Assembly (NCBI GenBank): GCA_913050245.1 | Contig: CAJWZJ010000004.1 | Location: 38,501 to 102,500, forward strand | DNA length: 64,000 nt | Source of the DNA: an uncultured bacterium | GTDB taxonomy: Bacteria; Desulfobacterota_D; UBA1144 | Reading direction: 5' to 3' | Shown here: piece by piece, positions 49,335 through 59,906 of the stretch | Layout: every line of letters starts with the position of its first letter | Numbering within the stretch: position 1 is the first letter of the stretch | The notes under the pieces: generated by a model | The model's database searches: none | Seen by the model: only the letters and a program-made list of their open reading frames with translations | Told to the model about the DNA's origin: nothing | Made by a program: the position numbers and the translations under genes

Positions 49335-52049
49335 TTAATTAAAATTTAAATACTTTCCAGTTATTGAATTAGAGTTTTTTTTAATTTCCTCTGGTGTTCC
49401 TACAGCAATTATTTTCCCACCCTTATTGCCCCCACCTGGGCCTAGATCAATTACATGATCTGCTATTTTGATAATATCAAGATTATGTTCAATTATAAGA
49501 ACTGTATTACCCTTATCAACTATTATATTTAAAGTCTCAATTAATTTTTTCAGATCATCAACATGGAGTCCGACAGATGGCTCATCCAGTATAAAGAGAA
49601 CATCTTTTGTATTTTTAGATACAAGATATTTTGCTATTTTAATTCTCTGCGACTCGCCACCAGACAGAGTATTAGATGACTGTCCTAACTTTAAATAACC
49701 AAGCCCAACAGATTGTAATATCTCCAATAAGCTTACTATCTTTTTATTTTTGTTAAAAAAAAGTTTTGCTTCATCAATTGATAGATTTAATATTTGATTA
49801 ATATTTTTTCCATTATATTTTATTTTTAATATTTCATCCTTAAACTTTTTACCCTTACAAACTTCACATTCAACTTCAACGTCAGCCAGAAACTGCATTT
49901 CAACAATTTCCTTTCCTTCGCCTTTGCAATGTTCGCATCTGCCACCATCTGTATTAAAAGAAAAACTTCCAGCTTTAAACCCCATAATTCTTGCGTCTGC
50001 AGTGGATGATATCAATTTTCTGATTTCGTCATATATCTTTAAATAACTTGCAGGATTTGATCTCGCACTTTTACCAATAGGCTCTTGATTAATCATTATA
50101 ATTTCTTTGATCTTTTCCAAGCCTGTTATCTTTTTTACTTCACCCGCATTTTCAAACCCTATACCAAATGTTTTAATTGCATTACCATAGAAGCAGTCAT
50201 TTATTAATGAACTTTTTCCTGAACCTGAAACGCCAGTAACTGCTGTAATTACATTTGTGGGGATTTTAAAGTCAACATTCTCCAGATTATTTTTCTTTGC
50301 GCCCTCAATTGATATATATTCGGCATGTTTTCTTCTAACTGTAGGAACTTCAATTTTCTTCATACCATAAATATATTGTGATGTGATAGAGGATTTATTT
50401 TTTTTAAGATTTTTAATTCCACCACTAAAAATAACATTACCTCCTTCTTGACCAGCCTTAGGCCCCATCTCGACTATCCAGTCAGCCTTTCTTATTATTT
50501 CTAAGTCATGCTCAATAAGTAAAATTGTATTATCAAGTTTTTTTAAGCTTTCTATTGTTTTATAAAGTTTCTCCGCATCCATTTGATGAAGGCCAACTGA
50601 AGGTTCATCCAGAACATATAGAGTATCGGTAAGTTCTGAGCCAAGTTGTTGAGCCAAATTAACTCTTTGTGCTTCTCCACCTGATAAGGATCTTGATAGC
50701 CTTCCAAGTGTGAGATACTCTAGACCAACCTGAATCATAAAATTCAATCTTGAATTGATTTGATTTAAAGGTTCAGCAACTACCTCTTTTAAATTTTTTG
50801 ATATCCTTAAATTCTTTAGGAAATCTCTTAAATCTAAAATATTCAAATTACATAAATCTTTAATATTTTTATTTTTAATAAGAACATTTGATGCTAACTT
50901 TCCTATTCTGGTACCATTACATTCAACACAATCAGATGGAGATCTAAATTTAGATAATAGTATTCGGATATGCATTTTATATGATTTAGCTTCAAGTCTT
51001 TTAAAAATTCCTCTGATACCCCCATAGTCTTTATTACCATTTAAAATCAAATTGACTTCTTTTTTTCTAAAATCTTTATATGGTTTATTTATATCTAGAT
51101 TATTATTTATACAAAAATTGATAAATTTTCTTTTAGCATATGAGAGAGATGGTCTTTCAAGTACTGAAATACATCCTTCATCTATTGATATATTCTTATT
51201 TTGAATAATAAGGTCAAGATCTGGTAATAATACATTGCCAAATCCCTTGCAAGTTTTACATGCTCCATCAGGACTATTAAAGGAAAATTTATTAGGAGAC
51301 AGATTCTTATAAACTTTTAGACAACTCGGACAACAAAATTCTTTTCTATAGTCATTAGATATTTCTGAATTTTCTTGGTCAAATACTTTAACGGTACGAA
51401 ATGAGTCAAATGCGAATTCTAGAGACTCTATAATTCTAGATTTATTTTTATTACTTATTAGAACTGAATCAAATAGTGGATATTCTTGAACTTTTTTATT
51501 GCTCCCTTCTAATAATTCGACTTTACCATTATTATAAAATTCGAAAATACCGTATTTTTTAAGATCAATCTCTTTTATTCCAAGATCATTTATTGCACAT
51601 AGATGAATTTTCTTTCCTTCAAAATTACTTAATAAGTTTTCAAAAATCTGATTATTAGATAGGTGTTCGCATTTTTTTTGACAATCTGGACAATGAATTT
51701 CTCCTATTTTGCTGAATATTACCCTTAAATAGTCATATATCTCTGTCATGGTACCAACAGTCGATCTAGAATTTTTTATATTATTCCTACTTTCTATGCA
51801 TATTGATGGAGGAAGACCTTCAAGGCTATCAAACTCAGGCTTATCTATTTTTTCTAAAAATTGCCTTGCATATGTCGACATAGATTCCAAATATCTTCGT
51901 CTGCTTTCAGAATGTATTGTATCTAATGCAAGAGAGGATTTTCCAGAGCCAGAAAGGCCAGTTACAACAGATAGGGAATACCATGGAATCTCAAGATCAA
52001 TATTTTTTAGATTATTGCTAGTTGCGCCTCTTAAAATAATTTTTTTCAT
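49335..52049 (-). CDS. uvrA: Excinuclease ABC subunit UvrA
   Basis: VVTGLSGSGKSSLALDTI, YARQFLEKIDKP, LSGGEAQRVNLAQQLGS, two ABC modules with zinc CX2C pairs. Confidence 0.97.
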   Translation of the reverse strand: MKKIILRGATSNNLKNIDLEIPWYSLSVVTGLSGSGKSSLALDTIHSESRRRYLESMSTYARQFLEKIDKPEFDSLEGLPPSICIESRNNIKNSRSTVGTMTEIYDYLRVIFSKIGEIHCPDCQKKCEHLSNNQIFENLLSNFEGKKIHLCAINDLGIKEIDLKKYGIFEFYNNGKVELLEGSNKKVQEYPLFDSVLISNKNKSRIIESLEFAFDSFRTVKVFDQENSEISNDYRKEFCCPSCLKVYKNLSPNKFSFNSPDGACKTCKGFGNVLLPDLDLIIQNKNISIDEGCISVLERPSLSYAKRKFINFCINNNLDINKPYKDFRKKEVNLILNGNKDYGGIRGIFKRLEAKSYKMHIRILLSKFRSPSDCVECNGTRIGKLASNVLIKNKNIKDLCNLNILDLRDFLKNLRISKNLKEVVAEPLNQINSRLNFMIQVGLEYLTLGRLSRSLSGGEAQRVNLAQQLGSELTDTLYVLDEPSVGLHQMDAEKLYKTIESLKKLDNTILLIEHDLEIIRKADWIVEMGPKAGQEGGNVIFSGGIKNLKKNKSSITSQYIYGMKKIEVPTVRRKHAEYISIEGAKKNNLENVDFKIPTNVITAVTGVSGSGKSSLINDCFYGNAIKTFGIGFENAGEVKKITGLEKIKEIIMINQEPIGKSARSNPASYLKIYDEIRKLISSTADARIMGFKAGSFSFNTDGGRCEHCKGEGKEIVEMQFLADVEVECEVCKGKKFKDEILKIKYNGKNINQILNLSIDEAKLFFNKNKKIVSLLEILQSVGLGYLKLGQSSNTLSGGESQRIKIAKYLVSKNTKDVLFILDEPSVGLHVDDLKKLIETLNIIVDKGNTVLIIEHNLDIIKIADHVIDLGPGGGNKGGKIIAVGTPEEIKKNSNSITGKYLNFN

Positions 52050-52120
52050 TTTAATTTATATTAACCATATTTTTTCATAGCTTGAATTTTTTTAACAATA
52101 GAGTAATTTAAGTTTACGCT

Positions 52121-53368
52121 ATGAATTCTTATAAAAAACAAGATCCTGAAGTTTATTCAATTATAAAAGACGAAATACTACGTCAAGAAAATGAGTTGCA
52201 AATGATTGCCTCAGAGAATTATGCCAGTAGGGCTGTAATGGATGCTGTAGGTTCGGTTCTTACAAATAAATATGCTGAAGGATACCCAAACAAAAGATAC
52301 TATGGTGGGTGTGAACATGTTGATAAAGCTGAAGAACTTGCAATAGAGCGCGCAAAAGAACTTTTTGGTGCTGAGTCAGTTAATGTCCAACCACATTCAG
52401 GTGCCCAAGCTAATATGGCAGTTTTCTTAGGATTTCTTCAGCCTGGCGATACAGTTTTAGGTATGAGTTTAGACCATGGTGGACATTTATCTCATGGATC
52501 GAAAGTAAATTTTTCTGGAAGGATTTACAATTCTGTTTTTTATGGTGTCAAGGAAGATACATTTCTTATTGATTATGAACAGGTTGAACAAATGGCAATG
52601 GAGCATAAGCCCAAATTGATTATTGCTGGATGGAGTTCATATCCTAGAGATTTAGATTATAAAAAGTTTAGAGAAATTGCAGACAAATCTGGATCTTTAC
52701 TACTCGCTGATATAGCACATCCTTCAGGCTTAATAGCAGCCGGTCTTTATTCAAATCCCATACCATATTGTGATTTTGTAACCTCAACGACTCATAAAAC
52801 ACTTAGAGGCCCTAGAGGTGGAATTATAATGATGAAAGAGGAGCATTCTAAAATAATAAACAGTAGAGTTTTTCCTGGTACTCAAGGTGGACCTTTGATG
52901 AATTCCATTGTTGCTAAGGCTGTTGCATTTAAAGAAGCACTAAGTGATTCTTTCAAAGAATATCAGAAACAAGTCCTCTCTAACTCTAGACTTCTTGCAC
53001 AAATTTTAATGGATGACGGTTTTAATTGTATAACCGGAGGAACAGATACACATCTAGTATTATTAGACTTAAGAGAATCTGGAGTTACCGGAAAAGATGC
53101 TGAGAGAGCGCTCTCTGAAGCTGGTATCACAACTAATAAGAACGCAATACCTTTTGACCCCCAGCCTCCAGCTATAGCTTCTGGTGTTAGAATCGGAACT
53201 CCTGGAGTTACAACAAGAGGCATGAAGGAAGATGAAATAAAAATTATTGGTCGCTTAATCATTAAGGCAGTAAGGAATAATGATAATCCGGAAGTATTAA
53301 ACTCTTGTAGAAAAGAGGTAAATAATCTTTGCTCTAAATTCCCTATTTATACTGATTTAATTTCATAA
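52121..53368 (+). CDS. glyA: Serine hydroxymethyltransferase
   Basis: [56 protein letters not shown]. Confidence 0.98.
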   Translation: MNSYKKQDPEVYSIIKDEILRQENELQMIASENYASRAVMDAVGSVLTNKYAEGYPNKRYYGGCEHVDKAEELAIERAKELFGAESVNVQPHSGAQANMAVFLGFLQPGDTVLGMSLDHGGHLSHGSKVNFSGRIYNSVFYGVKEDTFLIDYEQVEQMAMEHKPKLIIAGWSSYPRDLDYKKFREIADKSGSLLLADIAHPSGLIAAGLYSNPIPYCDFVTSTTHKTLRGPRGGIIMMKEEHSKIINSRVFPGTQGGPLMNSIVAKAVAFKEALSDSFKEYQKQVLSNSRLLAQILMDDGFNCITGGTDTHLVLLDLRESGVTGKDAERALSEAGITTNKNAIPFDPQPPAIASGVRIGTPGVTTRGMKEDEIKIIGRLIIKAVRNNDNPEVLNSCRKEVNNLCSKFPIYTDLIS

Positions 53369-53409
53369 TCTTGCTTCTTTTTTACTATATCTATATGATA
53401 ATATGAAAT

Positions 53410-53874
53410 ATGTTCTGTGATGATGAAAAGTGTAAAGGTCGTGATGTTGGATCTAGAGTTATAGATTCACGCCAAAGTGCCGATAAATTATCTATAAGAA
53501 GAAGAAGAGAATGTTCTGAATGTGGAAAAAGGTTCACAACTCACGAAAGACTCGAAGAATTTGAACTTATTGTTATCAAGAAAGATGGTTCTACTCAAGC
53601 TTATGATAAATCTAAAATAGTTTCTGGAATGCTTAGAGCTTGTGAAAAAAGACCTGTAAGCATAAATCAAATTGAGAATATTGTTTTTCTAATTGAAAAA
53701 AAATTAATTGATACTGGAAAGAGAGAAGTTAATACAACAGATATTGGAGACTCTGTTATTAGGCATTTATATGAAATTGATCAGGTTGCATATATTAGGT
53801 TCGCTTCAGTCTATAGGTCATTTGATGATTTAAATGAATTTTTGAGTGAATTAAATAATATTTTAAAAAAGTAA
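53410..53874 (+). CDS. nrdR: Ribonucleotide reductase repressor NrdR
   Basis: SRQSADKLSIRRRRECSECGKRFTTHERLE, ATP-cone. Confidence 0.94.
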   Translation: MFCDDEKCKGRDVGSRVIDSRQSADKLSIRRRRECSECGKRFTTHERLEEFELIVIKKDGSTQAYDKSKIVSGMLRACEKRPVSINQIENIVFLIEKKLIDTGKREVNTTDIGDSVIRHLYEIDQVAYIRFASVYRSFDDLNEFLSELNNILKK

Positions 53875-53877
53875 AAA

Positions 53878-54630
53878 ATGTTAATAGATACGCATTCTCA
53901 TATTGATAAAGAAGAAGATATTGAGGGATTATTAATTGAATGTGAAAAAAATCTAGTCACAGAAATAATAGCTATATCAACTGATCTAGAAAGTTCAGAA
54001 AAAAATATTAATTTATCATCAAAATATCAGAATATATTTTGTGCGGTAGGATATCATCCAGGTAATATCAAAAAAAACGATTTAGACAAACTTGATCAAA
54101 TCGAGAACTTTGGTGCTAATGATTCATGTAAGGCGATTGGTGAAATTGGAATTGATTATTTTTATGAAGGATATGATAAAGATTTACAGTTTGAATTTTT
54201 TGATAAACAAATATCTATGGCTGAACGATTAAATAAGCCTTTTGTTATACATTGCCGTGATGCATATAACGATGTTATAAATTTTTTAAAAACTAAAAAA
54301 TTAAATACTAAGTTTGTTTTCCATTGTTTTACTGAAGATTATGAAACAGCAAAAAGAATTTTAAACATTGGCGGTCTCTTGTCATTTACTGGCATTCTAA
54401 CTTTCAAAAAGTCTCATGATTTAAGGGAATTGGTAAAGAAAATACCTTCAGATTCTTTTATGATAGAGACTGATTCACCCTATTTATCCCCCGAACCAAA
54501 AAGAGGTAAAAAGAACAATTCATCTAATTTAATTTATATAGCAGAATGTGTTTCAAGAATATTAAATATTCCTTTAGAGCAAATAGCAAAACAAATTAGA
54601 TCAAATTCTGTTAAATTTTTTAATATATGA
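53878..54630 (+). CDS. tatD: TatD-family deoxyribonuclease
   Basis: MLIDTHSHID, GEIGIDYFY, FVIHCRDA, IETDSPYLSPEPKRGKKN. Confidence 0.95.
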   Translation: MLIDTHSHIDKEEDIEGLLIECEKNLVTEIIAISTDLESSEKNINLSSKYQNIFCAVGYHPGNIKKNDLDKLDQIENFGANDSCKAIGEIGIDYFYEGYDKDLQFEFFDKQISMAERLNKPFVIHCRDAYNDVINFLKTKKLNTKFVFHCFTEDYETAKRILNIGGLLSFTGILTFKKSHDLRELVKKIPSDSFMIETDSPYLSPEPKRGKKNNSSNLIYIAECVSRILNIPLEQIAKQIRSNSVKFFNI

Positions 54631-55550
54631 AATGTAAACCAATAGCATTAACTCTTGGGGACTATAATGGAATAGGGCCCAAATGTATAGAGCTTGCTTT
54701 GAAAAATATAAGTCTTAAGAATAAAAAATTTTATATTATTGGTGATAGAGATATTTTTAATAAATTAAATTTTCCAAAAAGTACAAGTATAGAACTTATT
54801 GATGTTAAAAATAAAATATCTTTTAATCCTGGAAAGCCAACAAAGATGTCAGGAAAGGCATCACTAAATTACATAGATGAGGCTATTAGATTGATAAATA
54901 ATAAAAAAATATCAGGATTAGTCACTGGGCCAATTAGTAAGGAAGCTATACAAAAAGCAGGATCACTTTTTAAGGGGCATACAGATTTACTAGAAAGTAA
55001 ATTTCATTCAGAAAATGTAATAATGGCATTCTGGTCAAAAAAAATTAAAGTTTCTTTATCCACAATACATGTTCCTTTGGTTGAAGTTGTAGATCATTTA
55101 GATTCTAAAAAGTTATTTAATCAATTACAATCAATTGATAAAAATTTTTCAAAACTGCTGAAGAAAAAACCTAAAATTGCCTTATGTGCTATTAACCCAC
55201 ATTCTTCAGAGAACGGCGCTATAGGAAACCATGATATGAAAATTACTTACCCAGCAATTAAAATGGCCAGAAATAAAGGGATTGATGTTCATGGCCCGTT
55301 CCCTGCTGATACATTATTTATTAAGAAAAATATTCAAGCTTTTGATTTATTCCATGCAATATATCATGATCAAGGATTGATACCATTTAAGATGCTTTCG
55401 TTCGATACAGGCGTTAACTTCACTTTAAATCTTCCTTTTATAAGAACTTCTCCAGATCATGGCACTGCATTTGATATAGCATGGAAAAAGAAACCAAACA
55501 GTAAAAGCATGGTAGAAGCAATCAGACTAGCATTAAAATTACAGATTTAG
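54627..55550 (+). CDS. pdxA: 4-hydroxythreonine-4-phosphate dehydrogenase
   Basis: TLGDYNGIGPKCIELAL, TGPISKEAIQKAG, GHTDLLES, YHDQGLIPFKML, RTSPDHGTAFDIA. Confidence 0.96.
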   Translation: MKCKPIALTLGDYNGIGPKCIELALKNISLKNKKFYIIGDRDIFNKLNFPKSTSIELIDVKNKISFNPGKPTKMSGKASLNYIDEAIRLINNKKISGLVTGPISKEAIQKAGSLFKGHTDLLESKFHSENVIMAFWSKKIKVSLSTIHVPLVEVVDHLDSKKLFNQLQSIDKNFSKLLKKKPKIALCAINPHSSENGAIGNHDMKITYPAIKMARNKGIDVHGPFPADTLFIKKNIQAFDLFHAIYHDQGLIPFKMLSFDTGVNFTLNLPFIRTSPDHGTAFDIAWKKKPNSKSMVEAIRLALKLQI

Positions 55551-57661
55551 ATATTTACTTTCCTAGGTTTGCCTGCTGCTTCCTGCTCCCCAACGATTCC
55601 CTCTCTTTCCATCATTTCAATTATGTTGGCTGCTCGATTATAGCCGATCTTTAATCTCCTTTGAACCATTGATATCGATGCTTGTTTTGTTTGGGTCACT
55701 ATTTCCAAGGCTTGTTCATATAATGGGTCCTTACTAATATTTATATCTTCGGTATCAAATGATTCATCAGGTATTTTAGTAATCTCTTCATTATATTCAG
55801 GAGGACTTTGATCTTTAAGATGTGTAGAAATATTTTCTCTTTCTCCATCAGAAATTATTGATCCTTGAATTCTAATAAGATTATTTGGTGGTTGGAGTAA
55901 CAACATATCACCTTTACCTAGCAATTCTTCAGCGCCAGACGAATCTAAAATTATTCTCGAATCCGTTTTTGAGGATACTGCAAACGAGATTCTAGCAGGA
56001 AAATTTGCTTTTATTAAACCCGCCACAACATCAGCTGAAGGTCTCTGGCTTGCAACAATTAAGTGAATACCAGCAGCTCTAGCCATTTGAGAGAGTCTAG
56101 TGATTGATTCTTTAATTTCGTTTGGAGCAACAAACATTAAATCAGCAAGTTCATCAATAATAATTACTATATAGGGTAATAAATCAGAATCTGTATTATA
56201 ATCTGAACTCTTTTGAACCTTAGAGTTATATGAATCGATATCCCTTACTCCTATGTCAGATAGGAGTTTGTATCTAGTTTCCATTTCACGCACAGCCCAT
56301 TTCAAAGCAGCTGCAGATTTTTTTGGGTCTGTTACAACAGGATGGAGCAAGTGTGGAACATCCTCATACCCTGACAACTCGAGCATTTTAGGATCAATCA
56401 TAATGAATCTTAATTCTTTTGGTGATGCTTTGTACAACATGCTGGTTATAATGCTATGCAAAAAAACACTTTTTCCTGACCCTGTTGTACCGGCAATCAT
56501 TAAGTGTGGTGCTTTTTTTAGGTCCATAAACATTGGCGCACCTGAAATATCTTTACCCAAAGATAGGAAGATTGGGCTTGAATCATTTTTGAATTTTTCT
56601 TTAGAAAGCAATTCCTTCAGGAAGACCGTTTCTCTATTATCATTTGGAACTTCAATTCCTACTACATCTTTACCTGGAATTGGGGCAATTATTCTTACTC
56701 TTGTAGCCTTCAAGGCCATTGCCAAATCATTAGAAAGTGAAGCAATCTTGTTTATTTTTGTTCCAGCCTCTGGCTTATATTCATACATTGTAATAACAGG
56801 ACCGGGTTTGATTTCTGTTATTTTTCCTTCTATCCCAAAGTTTAGTAATTTTTCTTCTATACCTTTCGCTTTTTCTATTGCAATATTTTTATCATAAGGA
56901 ACTTTTGGTTCTACAGGCTCATCTAATAAATTGAGTCCAGGCAAAATAAAATCATCATATTTTTTCTTATTATTATCCTTAATAATTTTTTTAGTATTAG
57001 TTTTATCCAAAGGCTCAGAAACTAGAGCTTCTGCTTCTGAAACCTTAATATTGTCCTTCTCAATATTAATTTTTATTTCTTCATTTTGATTAATTTTCTC
57101 CTTCTTATTATCGCTTACTCTTTCTTTCTTATTAAAAGTTTTAATTATTTTTATAACGTTAGTGAAGAAATTATTTTTAAGTTGTAAAATAGAGAAGACG
57201 GAAATAAATAAATAAAATATAGTAGTGCCAATGCTACCTGCCAAAATTTTTATTAAAAATTCTGATAACTTAAAAGGAATCAATCCAATTATTTGATAAT
57301 TATTGAAAAGATTTACATATTCTCTGAAAAGATATATCAACCCACCAGTAGATATCGATAGAATAAAAATGAAAAAGAATCTTTTACCTAAACCTTTATC
57401 AATTTTATGTGTAAAAAAATTTAGCAATTTTTTTATTGAATATATAGATATAATTAATCCAGAAATACCAAAAAAATAATAAAATTTAGTTGATATATAT
57501 GAACCATAAACTCCAAGTATTACTTTCTTATCTGATACATTAAAGACTTCGGCTATTATACCAATACTAATTATAAGAAAGGTTAAAAGCGCTAATATAA
57601 CCAATATATATATTGGAACCATTCCAAAAAATTTAGTGAACTTATCTTTTAACTTCAACAT
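55547..57661 (-). CDS. ftsK: DNA translocase FtsK
   Basis: IAGTTGSGKSVFLHSIITSML, LIVASQRPSADVVAGLIKANFPARISFAVSSKTDSRIILD, C-terminal gamma winged helix. Confidence 0.96.
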   Translation of the reverse strand: MLKLKDKFTKFFGMVPIYILVILALLTFLIISIGIIAEVFNVSDKKVILGVYGSYISTKFYYFFGISGLIISIYSIKKLLNFFTHKIDKGLGKRFFFIFILSISTGGLIYLFREYVNLFNNYQIIGLIPFKLSEFLIKILAGSIGTTIFYLFISVFSILQLKNNFFTNVIKIIKTFNKKERVSDNKKEKINQNEEIKINIEKDNIKVSEAEALVSEPLDKTNTKKIIKDNNKKKYDDFILPGLNLLDEPVEPKVPYDKNIAIEKAKGIEEKLLNFGIEGKITEIKPGPVITMYEYKPEAGTKINKIASLSNDLAMALKATRVRIIAPIPGKDVVGIEVPNDNRETVFLKELLSKEKFKNDSSPIFLSLGKDISGAPMFMDLKKAPHLMIAGTTGSGKSVFLHSIITSMLYKASPKELRFIMIDPKMLELSGYEDVPHLLHPVVTDPKKSAAALKWAVREMETRYKLLSDIGVRDIDSYNSKVQKSSDYNTDSDLLPYIVIIIDELADLMFVAPNEIKESITRLSQMARAAGIHLIVASQRPSADVVAGLIKANFPARISFAVSSKTDSRIILDSSGAEELLGKGDMLLLQPPNNLIRIQGSIISDGERENISTHLKDQSPPEYNEEITKIPDESFDTEDINISKDPLYEQALEIVTQTKQASISMVQRRLKIGYNRAANIIEMMEREGIVGEQEAAGKPRKVNI

Positions 57662-57748
57662 CTAGTTTTAGTATGAAAATAGCGAAGACTAAAAAATATG
57701 TCAACTTTTAATTTTGTTAATATTTTTTTTAAAGTAGAATAAGGAAAA

Positions 57749-58792
57749 ATGCTCTATAATCTTTTAAAGCCTTTAATTTGGCAGATTAATCCTGAAACTG
57801 CACATAATTTTGTAATTAATTTATTGAAAACTAACTTGTTAAATATTATTAAGTCTAAAAATCCAAATCCAATTCTAAAAACAAACCTTGCAAACATGGT
57901 TCTGCCATCACCTTTAGGACTCGCTGCAGGCTTTGATAAAAATTTTGAAGTTTTTGATAAAATGTTTAATTTAGGTTTCGGATTTGTTGAGTCAGGCACC
58001 GTTACACCACACCCTCAGGTAGGAAATGCCAAGCCTAGAATTTTTCGACTCATTGAGGATGAGGCTCTAATTAATAGACTCGGATTCAATAATGATGGTT
58101 TAGTAAAGATCAAAGAGAACATATTGGACAAGTTTGATAGGTTCGCTTTAAATAAGCTAGGTGCAAATATAGGTCCAAATAAAAACTCAAAAAATAGAAT
58201 TGAAGACTACATTATATGCTATAAATCCTTAGCTAAGATCTCTGATTACATAACTATCAATATATCATCGCCTAATACACCTGGTCTCAGAAATTTTGAA
58301 ACTTCAGAGATTGATGAACTACTAACAGAAATAAATAAATCCAGGATTAATGAAAATTCTATTTTTGTTAAGCTATCTCCAGATATTAGCAATAAAGACT
58401 TAGAAATTTCATTGCAAAAAATAGTTCAATATGGAATGAATGGTGTGATTCTTACAAATACAACTTTAGCCAGACCAAATTTTATAAAATCCAATTTCTT
58501 AAGTGAAAAAGGAGGCTTATCTGGAAAACCACTTCTCGATAGATCAAAGGAGTGTATATCAATTGCGTATAAACTAATTGGGCGAGATATTCCAATAATC
58601 GGTGTTGGTGGAATATCATGTCTCGATGATGTCTTATCATACCTAAATGCAGGTGCAAGCGCTGTTCAGCTATATACAGGATTAATTTACAAGGGCCCAA
58701 AAATTGCTAGCAATATAAATGATGAGTTGGCAAAATATCTAATTTCTAATAAAATCAGTAATATTTCCGAATTAGTAGGAATTAATCATTAA
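57749..58792 (+). CDS. pyrD: Dihydroorotate dehydrogenase (quinone-type)
   Basis: LGLAAGFDKNFE, GFVESGTVTPHPQVGNAKPRIFRL, NISSPNTPGLRNF. Confidence 0.96.
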   Translation: MLYNLLKPLIWQINPETAHNFVINLLKTNLLNIIKSKNPNPILKTNLANMVLPSPLGLAAGFDKNFEVFDKMFNLGFGFVESGTVTPHPQVGNAKPRIFRLIEDEALINRLGFNNDGLVKIKENILDKFDRFALNKLGANIGPNKNSKNRIEDYIICYKSLAKISDYITINISSPNTPGLRNFETSEIDELLTEINKSRINENSIFVKLSPDISNKDLEISLQKIVQYGMNGVILTNTTLARPNFIKSNFLSEKGGLSGKPLLDRSKECISIAYKLIGRDIPIIGVGGISCLDDVLSYLNAGASAVQLYTGLIYKGPKIASNINDELAKYLISNKISNISELVGINH

Positions 58793-59488
58793 TCTTTCTG
58801 CATTATCAATATTAAAAATTTTTCCATTAATTTTTTTGTCTTTCAGTATGTAGTCTATAAATTTAAGAATGGAAGAAATTCCATCTTTAGATCTATAATT
58901 TGTCTTATAAATATTATTAATTTTTTTGTCACTTGGCTTCATAATTGGCCCTAGGTTCAAGGAATTGACTCGTACTTTATTATTAAAATTTTTTGACATA
59001 GTTTTTGTAAGAATATTTAAGCCAGATTTTGAAATAGTATATCCTGTAAATTTATGCCAAGGATTATTTAAAGATAACGAATCGCCAATATTAATTATAT
59101 TACCACCGCAATTTTTTTTCATATGTTCACCTAAATATTTTGTAAGAAGCATTGGGGATATTAAATTTATATTCATATTTTTAACAAGAAGTCTTTCATC
59201 TATTTCATCCTCCTCAAAAATGGAGGCATTGTTTATAAGCAACTCTATTGATCCATATTTCTTAATGCATCTTTGAGAAAAATTTCTAATCTTTGTTGTA
59301 TCATTGAAGTCATACTTTATTGTTTTACAATCTAGCCCGAGATCTTTAAGATTTTCACTTAAATCTTTGGCCTCATTAAAACTATTATTATAATGAATGA
59401 GCAGTTTATATTTTTTCGAGAGGTGTAGGCTGATTTCCCTTCCTATCCTTTTTGAGCCACCAGTAATTAATGCTACTTTTTTATTCAT
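58772..59488 (-). CDS. SDR oxidoreductase, pteridine-reductase-like
   Basis: VALITGGSKRIGREISLHLS, NNASIFEEDEI, YTISKSGLNILTK; start at MNKKVAL preferred to track 59503. Confidence 0.78.
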   Translation of the reverse strand: MNKKVALITGGSKRIGREISLHLSKKYKLLIHYNNSFNEAKDLSENLKDLGLDCKTIKYDFNDTTKIRNFSQRCIKKYGSIELLINNASIFEEDEIDERLLVKNMNINLISPMLLTKYLGEHMKKNCGGNIINIGDSLSLNNPWHKFTGYTISKSGLNILTKTMSKNFNNKVRVNSLNLGPIMKPSDKKINNIYKTNYRSKDGISSILKFIDYILKDKKINGKIFNIDNAERLMINSY

Positions 59489-59906
59489 AAATTTTTGTTT
59501 CAATTTCTATAAACTCATCTTTAATCTCATCAATTTCCCAAGTTATTAAATTCTTGAATTTATTTTCATAAATAGAGTAAATCATATAAGCCATTTCCGG
59601 CCATGCATAAAGCTTATCAGTTTCTGATGCAATAGCTGGGTGACTTGGATGAGAATGATAAATACCTATAATAGATAAACCCAAATCTTTTGCAATCTTT
59701 TCACCTTGCATATAATCTTTGGGGTTTAGTTCATATCTATCAGCTGCTCTTGCTTTATTTAAATTTTCACAATCATAAAAGTCTTTGATTATATATTTAT
59801 TATTATTTTTTGTTCCAATTAAAACTCCACAAACTTCATATGGAAAACCTTTCTCACAAATTCTCATAATTTTATCATTAATACTCTTAGAGATCTCTAC
59901 CACCAA
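59481..59906 (-). CDS. M67 (Mov34/MPN/PAD-1, Mec-like) metallopeptidase
   Basis: PYEVCGVLIG, GIYHSHPSHPAIASETD (JAMM motif). Confidence 0.88.
   Translation of the reverse strand: MVVEISKSINDKIMRICEKGFPYEVCGVLIGTKNNNKYIIKDFYDCENLNKARAADRYELNPKDYMQGEKIAKDLGLSIIGIYHSHPSHPAIASETDKLYAWPEMAYMIYSIYENKFKNLITWEIDEIKDEFIEIETKIYE

Noticed and set aside
51748-52080. 110-aa plus-strand ORF
   Set aside because: Antisense to the uvrA N-terminus; no supported product
56253-56897. 214-aa plus-strand ORF
   Set aside because: Fully antisense to ftsK, whose motifs are unambiguous; mirror-frame artefact
58926-59276. 116-aa plus-strand ORF
   Set aside because: Antisense to the SDR gene; hydrophobic mirror translation
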